Part shown: positions 21,827 through 32,711 of the stretch, in pieces
How positions within the stretch are numbered: the stretch's first letter is position 1
How the letters are laid out: each line of letters begins with the position of its first letter
Source of the DNA: Aphanomyces cochlioides
Lineage: Eukaryota; Oomycota; Saprolegniomycetes; Saprolegniales; Verrucalvaceae
Reading direction: 5' to 3'
Length of the DNA: 64,000 bases
NCBI GenBank assembly: GCA_019828595.1
Contig: JAHQRK010000009.1
Span: forward strand, 1,736,001 to 1,800,000
The notes under the pieces: generated by a model
Seen by the model: the letters and a program-made list of their open reading frames with translations, nothing else
Databases searched by the model: none
What the model was told of the DNA's origin: nothing
Position numbers and translations under genes: made by a program

Positions 21827-22966
21827 TCAAGACGATGTTCGTGGCACAACAATGTCAGCTCGGGCACGCGGGTAGACGACTGAAAATTGGTACTCGACAT
21901 CGAAAGTCTCGAGACGATGGATATGATCAGCATATTCGAGCATTCCTTCGCCAACTAAGCTCGCCTTCACACTAGGGGCCAGACAGGCATAGACAGCTTC
22001 AAAATCGTCCTCAGAGAGCACTTGGTGCATCCAAGCAACGAGCATGACAATGTATGCTCCCTCTTCAGCATTGCCGTCGAGTTCTTGGAAGAGTTGGGCC
22101 AAAGCTTCCAATTCAAGTGCTGGGGTTGACACGGTTGTATTAGCATCAGCTACCGCATTTTCTTCATCACGGATGACAAGCTCAACTTCGGCGAGACATT
22201 CAAGAACCTTGTCATCGTAAGCCCGAGTCCAGAGGGACTCCTCATAGCATTTTTGGACACGGAGATACTGTGTCGCGACTCGAATGGTTGTGTTGGTTAG
22301 TCGACTCTTCTTGGCAAGAAGACGCTGCTTTAAAGCATCACAAAGTCGCACATGATCCACGAACTCGTCGAACCATGTTGCAAACTCGATCTTGTCGACT
22401 TCGTTAGCATAAGTAAGACCACCAGCTAGAAGGAGACGCCTGGCGTGGAGAATATCTACATATAGCGGTGCATTTAGCACTCCAAAGGCCAGCTCTTCCC
22501 ATGTGAGTCCCAGACTGGAGCGGGCCCATGTTGAAGGGAGGGTCGGAACCTTCGTATTGTTATTTCCTTGCTGAGTGCGGAACCATTCCAGCAACAGTTC
22601 AATCGTGCCCGTGCTCTTTTTTCTTTTTTCTTGGTGCTGCTTTAACCATTCCATCGTGCGCTCGATCTCATCAAGCGTGACTGGTCGCGATGCTACACAA
22701 CGTTCCATGTGGTTGTCAATCTCGGCGAGGGATTGCATTTTCTCCACGGCTTGTGCTGATGGACGCTGAGTTTCCACAAACTTGAGCAGCGTGCCCGTCC
22801 ATTGCCGGAGTTTGGTCAACGTGGATGGATCCACGGATGGATTAGCTGTGGGAGACAATACTGTAGGCATTTCAAAAAGTGAGCGCCGTGCACTTCTCAA
22901 CGGTGCAGTCGCCTCTATGCAACGCCAGAAGAAACCAAATGACCAGCGTGTCTTTGCAAGGTTCAT
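21827..22966 (-). CDS. Unknown protein, family-A paralogue 1 (three copies in window)
   Basis: This is a 379-residue intronless protein; function not recognised. It shares a clear co-linear pattern with the proteins at 35270-36259 and 38224-39246. Shared elements are TMEWLKQHQEK, LLLEWF, LGLTWEELAFGVLNAPLYVD, HARRLLLAGGLT, a W-F-x-E-F-x-D stretch, CDALKQRLLAKK, a DEE.AVADAN acidic segment, a VAWM region, and the end YADHIHRLETF..VVYPRARA. No membrane segment is seen, and the N-terminal 35 residues are basic/hydrophobic (KTRWSFGFFWRC). It is predicted to be mostly helical. ATG is at 22964-22966; a later Met at residue 33 is an alternative start. Confidence 0.7.
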   Translation of the reverse strand: MNLAKTRWSFGFFWRCIEATAPLRSARRSLFEMPTVLSPTANPSVDPSTLTKLRQWTGTLLKFVETQRPSAQAVEKMQSLAEIDNHMERCVASRPVTLDEIERTMEWLKQHQEKRKKSTGTIELLLEWFRTQQGNNNTKVPTLPSTWARSSLGLTWEELAFGVLNAPLYVDILHARRLLLAGGLTYANEVDKIEFATWFDEFVDHVRLCDALKQRLLAKKSRLTNTTIRVATQYLRVQKCYEESLWTRAYDDKVLECLAEVELVIRDEENAVADANTTVSTPALELEALAQLFQELDGNAEEGAYIVMLVAWMHQVLSEDDFEAVYACLAPSVKASLVGEGMLEYADHIHRLETFDVEYQFSVVYPRARADIVVPRTSS

Positions 22967-23448
22967 ATTGATCTTTCAACGCCGTGTTAACTTTTTATCT
23001 TGCTTATTGTATACTCGTTCTGATACTTGGACTCTCGAACAGATTATCATTGAGAATTGGCACTGCAGATAGGACATTCCGACACAGTTTCACGATTTGT
23101 CCATGAAACAGCGTTATTCGCAACCCGGATTCTTCAAGCTGAGGAAAAGAAAAGCCCACGATGGATAGAATACAGTGAGCCGATGTACGAGTTTTGTCCC
23201 GGGAATGTAGCCGAATTACAAAGGCGCTTTGTCCTTTGGTTGATCACCACTGCGTCAAGTTGACGACAGGACACATACTAGTACAATAATTTATTCCACA
23301 TCAAAGAGTTGAGTCACACTGGCGCAATTCAAACATGCCGCAAGAGATAATGTCCTCGAAACTGTGCAAGGAGGAAGCAGAAGCGAGGCATAAACACCTA
23401 TCACGAAGCGATCAAGAAGTAAACGTGGAGAGGGACTCCAAAGCTGAG
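22967..23448. other. Short intergenic region with unresolved coding potential
   Basis: A minus-strand stretch at about 23050-23110 reads WTNRETVSECPICSANSQ followed by a stop, which looks like a zinc-binding C-terminus. A plus-strand frame (23057-23263) is also open. Neither could be joined to a convincing gene. The rest shows nothing recognisable. Confidence 0.3.
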
Positions 23449-24621
23449 CTATGGAAGGGGTATGGCGGGGGCATGGGGGATGAGACGCTTCGGATGCATG
23501 CTTGGATTCACTTGGGCTTGGAGCCATTCTAAGACATGTTTGTGACCGTTGTCTCGAGCATTGACCAGAGCCCACATGTTGAGAGCATCCAAGCGAAAAT
23601 AATAAAGATACTGGACAACGGATAGTTGCCCAGTTTGGATAGCACCGTCCATTGCGGTTGTCACGTGGCCTTCAGTTCTATGTTGATGCAAGTACTGAAC
23701 AACATTCAAATGCCCATTTTCAGCAGCCCAATTCATGGCTTCATGTGTACAGCCTTCAATTCGATTGTCTGATAAATAATGAACAACGTCGACATGACCA
23801 TGCATGGCAGCCAAGTCCATTGCGTCGGTGGTGCAGCCTTCGCTTCGGTGATCATTTAAATACTTGACGACTTCCAAATGCCCATTTTGCGCTGCCATGT
23901 CCATGGCCAGAGTTGTGCAGCCCTCATTCCGGTTCTGTGTTAAGAAACGAACGATGGAAAGATGGCCGTGTTGAGCTGCTTGGTTGAGTGCGTCTACGGT
24001 GCATCCTTCTGTTCGATGGTTGTGCAGAAACTCAACCACATCGAAGTAGCCGCCTTGGGCGGCCCAGTCCATGGCAAATGTTGTGCAACCATCAGTATGG
24101 TTTGCATGGAGATACTGGACAATTTCAAGATGTCCACAACGTGCTGCCCAGTCCATAGCTTTAGTCGCACAGCCGTCGACTTGATAATCCAAGAGAAAAT
24201 CAACCACATCCAATTGACCATTCCATGCACTGAGATCCAAAATACGTGGCATTGAGTCAACGAGCCACTGTTTGTGCAGCAGCTGAATAACTTCCATGTG
24301 GCCATGAAAACAAGCGTGGACAAACAGCATATAGCGTAGAGATGATCGGCATTGGAGCAGTCGATGGACACCACGGACTCCATGAGTACTTAGCCACGTG
24401 GAGTAGAAAACATTGAATCGCATCATAGCGCGGTCGCTCGTGCACAAAACCGTCGATTTGCCATCTCTACCCATTTTTGGCAGACTTGCAGCGTTACTGG
24501 TAAGAAGACGGCATAGATCGAGCGATTCTTCATACAAGCCAGGCTGAAATGAGGTCACGAGAGCCACCAAGTCTTGCGACCGAAGGACTGCCGCAGCTGC
24601 CGCTGCTGAAAACTCGTTCAT
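23449..24621 (-). CDS. Ankyrin-repeat protein
   Basis: This is a 390-residue single-exon protein with ATG at 24619-24621. Residues about 100-370 contain roughly eight ankyrin repeats of 33-35 residues with the signature EGCT(T/V)xAM(D/N)xAAxxGHLxVVxYL, for example EGCTTLAMDMAAQNGHLEVV. This EGCT..AMD style is typical of the very large ankyrin families of Saprolegniales. The N-terminus (AAAAAVLRSQDLVALVTSFQPG) is a short helical region also common in that group. Ankyrin repeats mediate protein-protein binding; the partner is unknown. The gene ends the housekeeping island: a Tc1/mariner element starts 73 bp beyond its start. Confidence 0.88.
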   Translation of the reverse strand: MNEFSAAAAAAVLRSQDLVALVTSFQPGLYEESLDLCRLLTSNAASLPKMGRDGKSTVLCTSDRAMMRFNVFYSTWLSTHGVRGVHRLLQCRSSLRYMLFVHACFHGHMEVIQLLHKQWLVDSMPRILDLSAWNGQLDVVDFLLDYQVDGCATKAMDWAARCGHLEIVQYLHANHTDGCTTFAMDWAAQGGYFDVVEFLHNHRTEGCTVDALNQAAQHGHLSIVRFLTQNRNEGCTTLAMDMAAQNGHLEVVKYLNDHRSEGCTTDAMDLAAMHGHVDVVHYLSDNRIEGCTHEAMNWAAENGHLNVVQYLHQHRTEGHVTTAMDGAIQTGQLSVVQYLYYFRLDALNMWALVNARDNGHKHVLEWLQAQVNPSMHPKRLIPHAPAIPLP

Positions 24622-24693
24622 TTGCTTTTTATCCGAATGTCCGGATGTAACAAATCGGTATATTACACCAGATATCCCAACACCTTCGAATTA

Positions 24694-25110
24694 CACCTTT
24701 TTACGTTTAATTTAAGCATTTGCTCGATATAATTAGCCAAGGCCGTTTTATATTTAAGCTAGCGCTTTTTAATTTTAAGCCAACGTTTTTTTAATTTAGA
24801 CGACTTGATCCTGGACCCAGATATAATAAAGTCAACTACGTTTTAATTTAAGACATTCCTCTTCAATTTAATCCATTTTCGTTTCATTTTATGCCATTTT
24901 TCGTTTAATTTGAGCAATTTTTCAATTCCGAATATTTGGCGCACTTTTGAATCCACAGGGATGGAGACCGCCGAGCGAGAGCATGAACGAGACAGCGATG
25001 ACATATACTTGGGCGACACAGAACTGGTTGGTGACGAGCACGAGGGTGGTGATCTCGTTGCTCACCAAGACGGTGATGTTGTCCCAGAACCATTTGACGA
25101 GCCGTCTACA
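24694..25110 (+). repeat. Left terminal inverted repeat of the mariner element
   Basis: It starts CACCTTTTTACGTTTAAT and contains many AATTTAA-spaced steps. The arm runs past the transposase ATG (24961), so the first 50 codons lie within the repeat. Confidence 0.9.
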
Positions 25111-26150
25111 CCTCCTCGACAACGACGTCAACGTGGAAAGTACAAGAAAATTCGATTGTCAGTTAAAAAGCGCATCCAGAAGGCATATCGCGAAAGCAAG
25201 GACTGGAAATCAGTTGCAGCGGCTAATGGAGTCAAAGTCAAAAGCTGTCGAAATTTTCTGGACATGGAAGAGCTTGTCGAAAAGAAACGAGGTGGATACA
25301 AGCCAAGAATTTTGTCTGAGGATAACCTCTGCTTGATGGAAACATGGATTGAACATGATCAGCAAATGACGTTACAAGAAATTCTGCTCAATGATCTCCA
25401 AATCCAAATCTCTCCGTCAGCGATTCACCATGCACTCGAAGGTCGAACGTTCAAATTCAAAGATCAGCATTTCGAGCCCGTGCAAATGAACTCAATCAAC
25501 ATCAAAGAAGAACGGCGTGCGTATGTGGCCGAATTTCGACGACTTCGGGCCGATGGAAAGATACCGATTTGGATTGACGAGACCAATTTCAATCTGTTTT
25601 CGGCTTGGACCAAAGGACGCGCAAAAAGGGGTCAACGTGTGAGAGCTTTGCATTTGGCCCCTCAAAAAGGAAAAATATTCACATAATTGGTGGGATTTCT
25701 GCACAAGGATTCAAGTACATGAAGCATCAACGTGGTTCATACACCAACGAGTGAGCAAATGAGTGCTGCGTGGCATGCTACGTGAAGCCAAGACGTATTT
25801 CAATGGACTTGACGACATTCTTGTCATATGCGATTATGCGCCATGCCACTCAAGGTATACTGGGATCGTCAACGTCTTAAATCGCTTTTATGATTGAGCA
25901 TGTATTTGAAGAACAAGAATTTCAGCATGCGAGTCTTCTTCGATTGAGCAAGTACTCTCCAATGCTTAATCCAATCGAGAACTTGTGGTCGAAAGTGAAG
26001 TTTCGCGTGAAAAGCCTCCTCCGTCAAGGCTTAGCAGCTTTCTTGGGGCCGCCTCCAGTTGATGAACAAATAACACGCACCGAGTATCGCTTGCAATATT
26101 TGGAACACTGTGCTGAGCAAGCACTCGGTGGTAAGTTTGAATGTGAATGA
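24961..26150 (+). pseudogene. Tc1/mariner transposase, frameshifted
   Basis: From ATG 24961 the frame runs to a stop at 25684-25686. It contains a helix-turn-helix region (SVKKRIQKAYRESKDWKSVA) and the first catalytic aspartate in PIWIDETNFNLFSAW. The second catalytic block (DDILVICDYAPCHS, about 25815-25855) is in another frame. The third is in a separate frame at 25890-26150 (SKYSPMLNPIENLWSKVK). At least two frameshifts make it non-functional. All three acidic catalytic positions are still present. Confidence 0.88.
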
Positions 26151-26370
26151 TGCATAACAATTGAAAGAACTGAACCCCCAACAAAACTATCGATACACAG
26201 ACCATTTGGATAAGTTTTATGGACTTGCGCAAGACTTGCAAGACATGCCTGTAGGTCGATAAGAAATTGTTTGTCTTTCTACATGTTGTGTGCCGTAATG
26301 AAGAGTCGATTATTTGTGGTGTCATTGGCGAAGCTACGACAACATTTTTAAATCACATGGAGTCGAGGGT

Positions 26371-26788
26371 GTGTAGACGGCTCGTCGAATTGTGCTGGAA
26401 CAACATCACCGTCTTTGTGTGCAACGAAATCACCACCCTCGTGCTCGTCGCGAACCAGTTCTGTGTCGCCCAAGTATATGTCATCGCTGTCTCGTTCATG
26501 CTCTCGCTCGGCGGTCTCCATCCCTGTGGATTCAAAAGTGCGCCAAATATTCGGAATTGAAAAATTGCTCAAATTAAACGAAAAATGGCATAAAATGAAA
26601 CGAAAATGGATTAAATTGAAGAGGAATGTCTTAAATTAAAACGTAGTTGACTTTATTATATCTGGGTCCAGGATCAAGTCGTCTAAATTAAAAAAACGTT
26701 GGCTTAAAATTAAAAAGCGCTAGCTTAAATATAAAACGGCCTTGGCTAATTATATCGAGCAAATGCTTAAATTAAACGTAAAAAGGTG
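26371..26788 (-). repeat. Right terminal inverted repeat of the mariner element
   Basis: This is an inverted copy of 24694-25110 with a handful of differences. It encodes on the minus strand the same N-terminal transposase peptide (METAEREHERDSDDIYLGD) as the left arm, with a few substitutions (for example VGDEHEGG against VRDEHEGG). Confidence 0.9.
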
Positions 26789-26799
26789 TAGTATAGATT

Positions 26800-27250
26800 A
26801 TTCATATATTGTCAATTTCAGTCTAATTTGTATTTTTGACCAAAAATCAAATACATTTCCGAATCGATTTGACCACACTGAAGCCAAGTTCAACCGAATA
26901 TTGGCCAAATTAATTGCATGTGAGTTAGGGTGTGTTTTGGTGTGTTTAGCGTGAATTAGTTAAATACTCGATTCTGATTGGCTGCGAGATTCGGAAATCG
27001 ATTAAAATAATCGATACATTTCCAGCCCATCTCACTATTTAGAATGAATCTCACAATAAATTGAACAGTATTCTATTTCTAAAATTCCGCCAAGAAAGGA
27101 GTGGAAGAAACCATAGCGAACGAATATCCTGTGCAGACGAATCGAATCGACTGAGCAAATCGATTTGTGAATCGACTAGCCAATCATATCACGTTATAAT
27201 TTATTTTTAACCAATCATATGCATTTAATTTTGCACTCTCTTAAACTAGT
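26800..27250. repeat. AT-rich dispersed repeat (ATTGTCAATTTCAG.. family), copy 1
   Basis: The blocks TTGTATTTTTGACCAAAA, CGATTCTGATTGGCTG and GGTGTGTTT match, in inverted order, 40250-40530 and 62836-63040. No ORF or terminal repeat was fixed. It directly adjoins the mariner element's right end. Confidence 0.5.
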
Positions 27251-27369
27251 ATACCCGCCTTGACATCAACAGGAAAATCGCAAAAGCAATGGTTCCTTGC
27301 GCAAAAGCTGCGCATCCCCAGAGTGGCTGATGGATGGAAGGAAGAACTCATTAAACAGTATTGGTAAAA

Positions 27370-28291
27370 GATACATCTGCTGCATTTATGATAAAAACAT
27401 GATCTTTTTGTATCAGAGTGTGATAGGAAATCTATCACAGTTGCCTGAAAAACATTTTCAAAACAAGTTTTTGACTTGATTTCAGTATACAGATCTGAAA
27501 TGTGCAAAATTCTGAGCAACTGTGATAGAGATTCTATCACGGTTTTTCAACAAACAAATATTTGCAGATATGAAGCTTCATTTAGTCGCCAGCATGAAGT
27601 TTAACCAAGAAACAAAGATGCTCTGAATAAATTTAACATCTAGCACGGATATAAGATAGGCTAGCTGCAGCAGAACACGACACTTGTTGACGTTTTTTGC
27701 GCTCACTCGCCTGATTGTACTGTTAGCATATGGAAATGTCGAGCACAAAACACAAAGCATTGTGGATATCTTAAAAACTATACGAATACAGTCAATTAAG
27801 GCAAAAACAAAACTGTAGGAGTCATAAATAATGATGACGGATGTGATCTCCACATCTTTGCCACAACTTCATAACCCTATAAGCTTTTGACGTTGCCAAA
27901 GTCTAAAAGAAATCTCGCATCCCCCTCTACATGTTGAACAGTAGGTAGTAGAGCAATAATCTATTGAATCAGCACCACGCACAATAAACACCCTCTACAA
28001 GGTACATGACTTAGATTGCAGCACATGAGTTCGATGTGTCAATATTTCTTTTGTATAGCCGGAGTGAGAAACGGCACAGAACAACGAGAGACAGAAAAGG
28101 AAAACTTTCGATTACAGTTAGCATGAAGGAGGACTAGGCATGATAGTACTGCTGGTATGTGCTTCTGGAATATCTTCATGAGGTTCATGTTGTGTTTTCG
28201 TCAAGTCAATCTATTATATTAACTTCCAATCATATTGCGTCATTCGGTGTGATAGGAATCATATCACAGTTACAGTCATTATATACATTTT
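27370..28291 (+). repeat. 0.92-kb dispersed repeat with TGTGATAG..CTATCACA palindromes, copy 1
   Basis: The stretch from GATACATCTGCTGCA to CAGTCATTATATACATTT has an inverted counterpart at 61911-62835 with the same internal order of blocks. It holds several short palindromes of the form CTGTGATAGnnnnCTATCACAG (near 27418, 27525 and 28250). No protein-coding potential is visible. It is probably a non-autonomous element. Confidence 0.7.
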
Positions 28292-28469
28292 AAGAGAAAA
28301 AAACATTCAAAATCGATTCGGCCAATAGACTGGAAAGTCAAATTTGTGCGAAATTAGAGAGGTTTCGCAAAACCCTTTGTCATGAAAATAGTCACGAAAC
28401 AAATAATGTTTTGGAGGTCACTCCAATAACCTATATTTTCGTGATCATTGGGTCGTGATTTTATCACCA

Positions 28470-28543
28470 AACCCTACCCGCACTCTTGAAATCACATTCA
28501 TCAACTCTTTGATGAATGTGATTTCAAGAGTGCGGGTAGGGTT
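28470..28543. repeat. Perfect 35-bp inverted repeat (hairpin), 4-nt loop
   Basis: AACCCTACCCGCACTCTTGA.. at 28470-28504 and its exact reverse complement at 28509-28543 are separated by CTCT. It could fold as a long stem-loop in DNA or RNA. No flanking ORF or T-run marks it as a terminator. Confidence 0.85.
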
Positions 28544-28925
28544 AGAGCTTTGGCAATTTGCATGAGAAAATTTGAAGAAAGGGTAAAATCTTTATCCGTA
28601 TGTCCGGATAAATTAATTGACCTGATTTGCCTTGGTTTTTGCTCAGAACCACTACTGCACCATTAAATCATGTTTACTTTCTACTTCAGTCCACGACTAC
28701 CAAGAAAGATGGTTGTGGTGGTCAAAAATGGCCCATAAAATACTATTGCAATTGCATTGCAATACAGCTATTCCTTCCATACTTTATACTACAGTGGTAC
28801 TTTTTCAGTATATTTTCATGACATTTTCCCCGAAGTGTCACAAACTTCGGCTTGTTGCATCCCGTTTATCTTTGCCATTTCTCATTGGATGCCCGAGATT
28901 TTTTGGCTACAGAGTTTTTTTATTA

Positions 28926-29448
<523 letters not shown>

Positions 29449-30028
29449 TGTCACTTGATATCTATGAAGAAAATGCGGAAATGAAATGCCTTCGAAAATG
29501 AGAGTATGCAATGTTTTTAATAAATAAAAAACTTTAAGGGTGGGTCTGGATGCCGAAAAAAATGCCAAAAAAAGAGATTTTTTGGCAATTTTTGCATTTT
29601 TTAGAACTATGTCTATCTGGATCAAAAGAATGACATTTTTCAAAAATTGCCAAAAATTAAAGATTTTGGCAAAAAATAAAAAAGTGATCGAGAGGTGCTT
29701 TTTCGTGAAACGTTGAAAAAATATAAAAATTTTGTGCAACGACATACAATCTGGATATGCTTTCTGCAATTCTGCGTCCCTCATTCGCAATTCTGTCTTG
29801 TTGTGATTCGTTTTACCTTCGCATGGTCAACAATGTTGTGTTTGACATTGCTCAAGTGCGGAAATTCTTTCGTTGACCAGATCTCAGCTTGATCTCAATA
29901 TCAAGTGTGTGGAGGGAATGCTGATCAATTCATTATCCAATCCTAGGTTCCTCAATTCTTAAGAAATGAGTCTGATTGGTTCTTTCATTAGCTAGCTTTG
30001 AGAGAGGCATTTTCCAAAAGAAGCAAGG

Positions 30029-30940
30029 ATGACGATTTGGAACGACTATCTCGATGCAATCTGGTTAAATGAGCTCCTGTATCAGGTCAACGTGTTGGGA
30101 CAAAGATCCGACACGGGATTCAAAAAGTCGGCGTTTAGTGCCGCTCTCTCGAAACTCAACCACACACCAGGTCTGAACAAGCCTTTTACCATGGCGCAAT
30201 TGCGCTCAAGAAACGAAGTGAAGAAAGTTGAATTCTCCATCGTGCACAAAATGGCGTCAGCCTTTGGTATGGGATGGGAAGATTCTACTTGCCGTGTTGT
30301 CTGTACCGACACAACTTGGGAAGCATATTTTGCAGAAAACACGAATCCCAAAGTGAAAAAGTGGCAGAACAAATCGTTCCCGCTCTACCATAAGTGCTGC
30401 GAATTGTACGGCAAAAATCTTGCTACTGGCAATATGGCACTGTCTTCAAATCAGCCAAATACAAGTTGTCCGTCTGCAGCAGCAATCTTTTCTGATGATG
30501 ATGATATTGATGGCAATATATCGCCAGATTCGTCAAACGAAGACATCAATGGCCAAAATGGCTACAACAGCGACAATACCAGTGCACGCTTGAAACGACG
30601 CCCCCCTCCATTGCCTGTTGAGATTCACACCAAACGCAACAAATCGTTGGCATCTCGTATGACGAATGTGTTTGAAAAATACGAAGCCACGGCAGAGCAA
30701 GAATTGAAATTGCTAGCAAACTTAGTTCAACCTCAGCCGGTATCGTCGATTTTGTCATCCTCCGAGCGGGCATTGATTCTTTTACAATCCGAATTTGCTG
30801 ATCAAATCACAACCGACGATCTCGCGATTGCATTTGAAGTTATGGAGAATCCAATGAATGCTTCATTGTTCTTGCATATGGAAGGCGAAGCGAGATATGT
30901 CTGGTTGATGCGGCAAATTCGTGTTTTGAAAGACACGTAA
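30029..30940 (+). CDS. Harbinger Myb/SANT-like DNA-binding protein
   Basis: This is a 303-residue intronless protein. The first about 110 residues form a Myb/SANT-like domain of the transposon type (W-L-N-E-L-L-Y-Q-V, then MAQLRSRNEVKKVEF and the conserved WEAYFAENTNPKVKKWQNK). An acidic linker (SDDDDIDGNISPDSS) and a basic patch (LKRRPPPLPVEIHTKRN) follow. In Harbinger elements this partner binds the inverted repeats and carries the nuclease to the nucleus. It is convergent with the nuclease gene, about 60 bp apart. Confidence 0.85.
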   Translation: MTIWNDYLDAIWLNELLYQVNVLGQRSDTGFKKSAFSAALSKLNHTPGLNKPFTMAQLRSRNEVKKVEFSIVHKMASAFGMGWEDSTCRVVCTDTTWEAYFAENTNPKVKKWQNKSFPLYHKCCELYGKNLATGNMALSSNQPNTSCPSAAAIFSDDDDIDGNISPDSSNEDINGQNGYNSDNTSARLKRRPPPLPVEIHTKRNKSLASRMTNVFEKYEATAEQELKLLANLVQPQPVSSILSSSERALILLQSEFADQITTDDLAIAFEVMENPMNASLFLHMEGEARYVWLMRQIRVLKDT

Positions 30941-31000
30941 ACATTCATCAGTATCCATAGTTTGTCTAAAGCGTAAAGCAACAATGGATATCAAGACCAT

Positions 31001-32080
31001 TCATCTCGAAGCCATTACGCCACGATATTGATCCCATAGGTGTGATGCAATTTTGTTTCGCCATTCCTTTGCCTCGTCACTATCGTCTTCCGGCAACTCT
31101 TCAGGGCTCTCAAGTTCTGCAGCCGATCTTTCGATGTCAGATTCGGCTTCAATCACAAAAACATCTCTTCGAGTACCACAAGTTCGAATGAAATTGTGAA
31201 CAACGCATAAAGCTACAACAAGCTTTGTTTGAAATGCGTAGTCGTATTGAACTGGATAGCATAGCACAGGAAATCTCTTTTTCAAAATTCCAAATGTGCG
31301 TTCAATGACATTTCTCAAGCTTGAATGCCTCAAGTTGAAAAGTTCTGCTTTGGTACGTGGTTTTAGCTTTCCTTTGCCAAACTCTTTGAGATGATATCGT
31401 GTACTGCGGTATGGCGTCAAACATTTTGTCGTCAGTGCATATCCAGCATCCATGAGATCATAAAGGTTTGGCGATATGCGGAATCCTTTTGTTAGAGCGT
31501 CTTGATAAACCCGTGCATCATTTGCACTGCCTTCCCATCCGGCCAAGACGTAGGTGAATTGGAGGCCGAAGTCGCACGCGCCAAGAACATTCATCGTTAT
31601 TTCCTTTCTTCCGCGAAATGGGGCTTGATCACTTGTTGGTACCCATACAGGTATATGTGTTCCGTCAACAGCCATTCTTGCATCTTTGAATGGTTTATAC
31701 TTCTTGCTTCGATGGATCATTGCTGGTATCGAAGAGTCATCATCGGGAATGCGGATGTATTTGTCAGAAACGGCCAAAATTGCTTCTAACACTCGCCTCA
31801 AATGGCGGGTCACCGTCTCCCCGGAATGTTGAAATCGACTTTGGAGTTGGGCACTTGAACTGTGGTGTCCAGCAAAGAACATGAACATTGCCACTTGTTC
31901 TTCAGCACTAACATTTCGAGTGCTTTTAAGGCCACCACATTGAACAAGTTCCGTACAAGCAGAGAAAGAACATGCTTGGGCATACGAAACTCCTCGACAA
32001 ATGCATTTTCATTTCCTTCAAAACGTTCCTTGATCCATAGTGCCCCAGACAGAACTGAGTTTCACTTGGGGGTCTTGAGC
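31001..32080 (-). CDS. Harbinger DDE nuclease (transposase)
   Basis: The main frame 31001-31894 holds the DDE_Tnp_4 core: DGTHIPVWVP (first D), DAGYALT (second D) and RNVIERTFGILKKRFP (E). The end is VVALCVVHNFIRTCG. Upstream, minus-strand peptides in the open frame (RNVSAEEQVAMFMFFAGHHS) connect to an N-terminal part in another frame (RFEGNENAFVEEFRMPKHV, about 31960-32050). This needs either a short intron or a one-base frameshift near 31960. The catalytic core is intact; whether the gene is functional depends on that junction. Confidence 0.8.
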
Positions 32081-32434
32081 ACGAATGACAAGTAATGGTA
32101 AACCAAGTACTGGTACAAGATTTGCCGTCGTCGGGAGCGTGTCCATCCCCGGATGAAGAGCACTTGACGAAGATGACTCATCATGTGTGATAAAGCGGAA
32201 ATGGCGCGAGGAAGCTTCATAATTTTATGAAATTTTATGGATCCAGACAGCCAAAAAATATCAGGAAAAAAAACAGTCCAATTTTTTGGTATTTTTGAAC
32301 CAAAAAAATGAAAAATAATTTGGCCAAAAATTGGAGTGTGATCCAGACTCACCCTAACTCGAATAAAGTATTGACGACGAAAAGTGGACTAAATTATATC
32401 AATGAAATGCTGAAAGTCAAAATTCGAAATTTAA

Positions 32435-32708
32435 TGGCTTGTCTGGCAACCGAAAATATTACAATAAATGGGCCCAAAATGCCATTTTGAGGCCAAATTC
32501 AATAATTGAGGTCAAAATATGAACTTCATTATCTCAAAGCGTTTTGCACCAAATCCAATATGTTTGGTTGGGATATAGTCACTGGAGGCTCTCAAAATGC
32601 CATTTTACGAAATGGAGGTTTTACCTCCATTATGAATATGTCATAAATCGTTGATCCCAATTTAGCTGAAAATGGCATATTGATTTTGAAATTTTGCCAG
32701 ACGCACCC
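32435..32708. mobile_element. Harbinger-type MITE, copy 1 (274 bp)
   Basis: It is bounded by TAA on both sides (32432-32434 and 32709-32711). The left end reads TGGCTTGTCTGGCAA and the right end TTGCCAGACGCACCC. It is about 90% identical to 51876-52146. No coding capacity. The ends share GGG..GTCTGG with the Harbinger element 80 bp to the left. Confidence 0.88.
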
Positions 32709-32711
32709 TAA

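Larger units (their letters stand above)
24694..26788 (+). mobile_element. Tc1/mariner DNA transposon with 417-bp terminal inverted repeats
   Basis: The ends read TA-CACCTTTTTACG... and ...CGTAAAAAGGTG-TA, so the element is flanked by TA, the target duplication of the Tc1/mariner superfamily. The two arms (24694-25110 and 26371-26788) are near-perfect inverted copies. The interior encodes a DDE/D transposase now split by frameshifts. Confidence 0.92.
29538..32354. mobile_element. PIF/Harbinger DNA transposon with both genes
   Basis: The ends are GGGTGGGTCTGGATG (left) and the complement of GGGTGAGTCTGGATC (right), flanked on both sides by TAA (29535-29537 and 32355-32357), the 3-bp duplication expected of this superfamily. 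Inside are two convergent genes, a Myb/SANT-like DNA-binding protein and a DDE nuclease, the standard Harbinger pair. Confidence 0.93.

Noticed and set aside
23057..23263. 68-codon plus-strand frame and a minus-strand CPIC-containing tail
   Set aside because: The two strands compete, neither has a usable start or splice partner, and no homology is recognised.
27418..28260. CRISPR array suggested by repeated TGTGATAG..CTATCACA motifs
   Set aside because: The genome is eukaryotic, spacing is irregular and the motifs are simple palindromes in a dispersed repeat.
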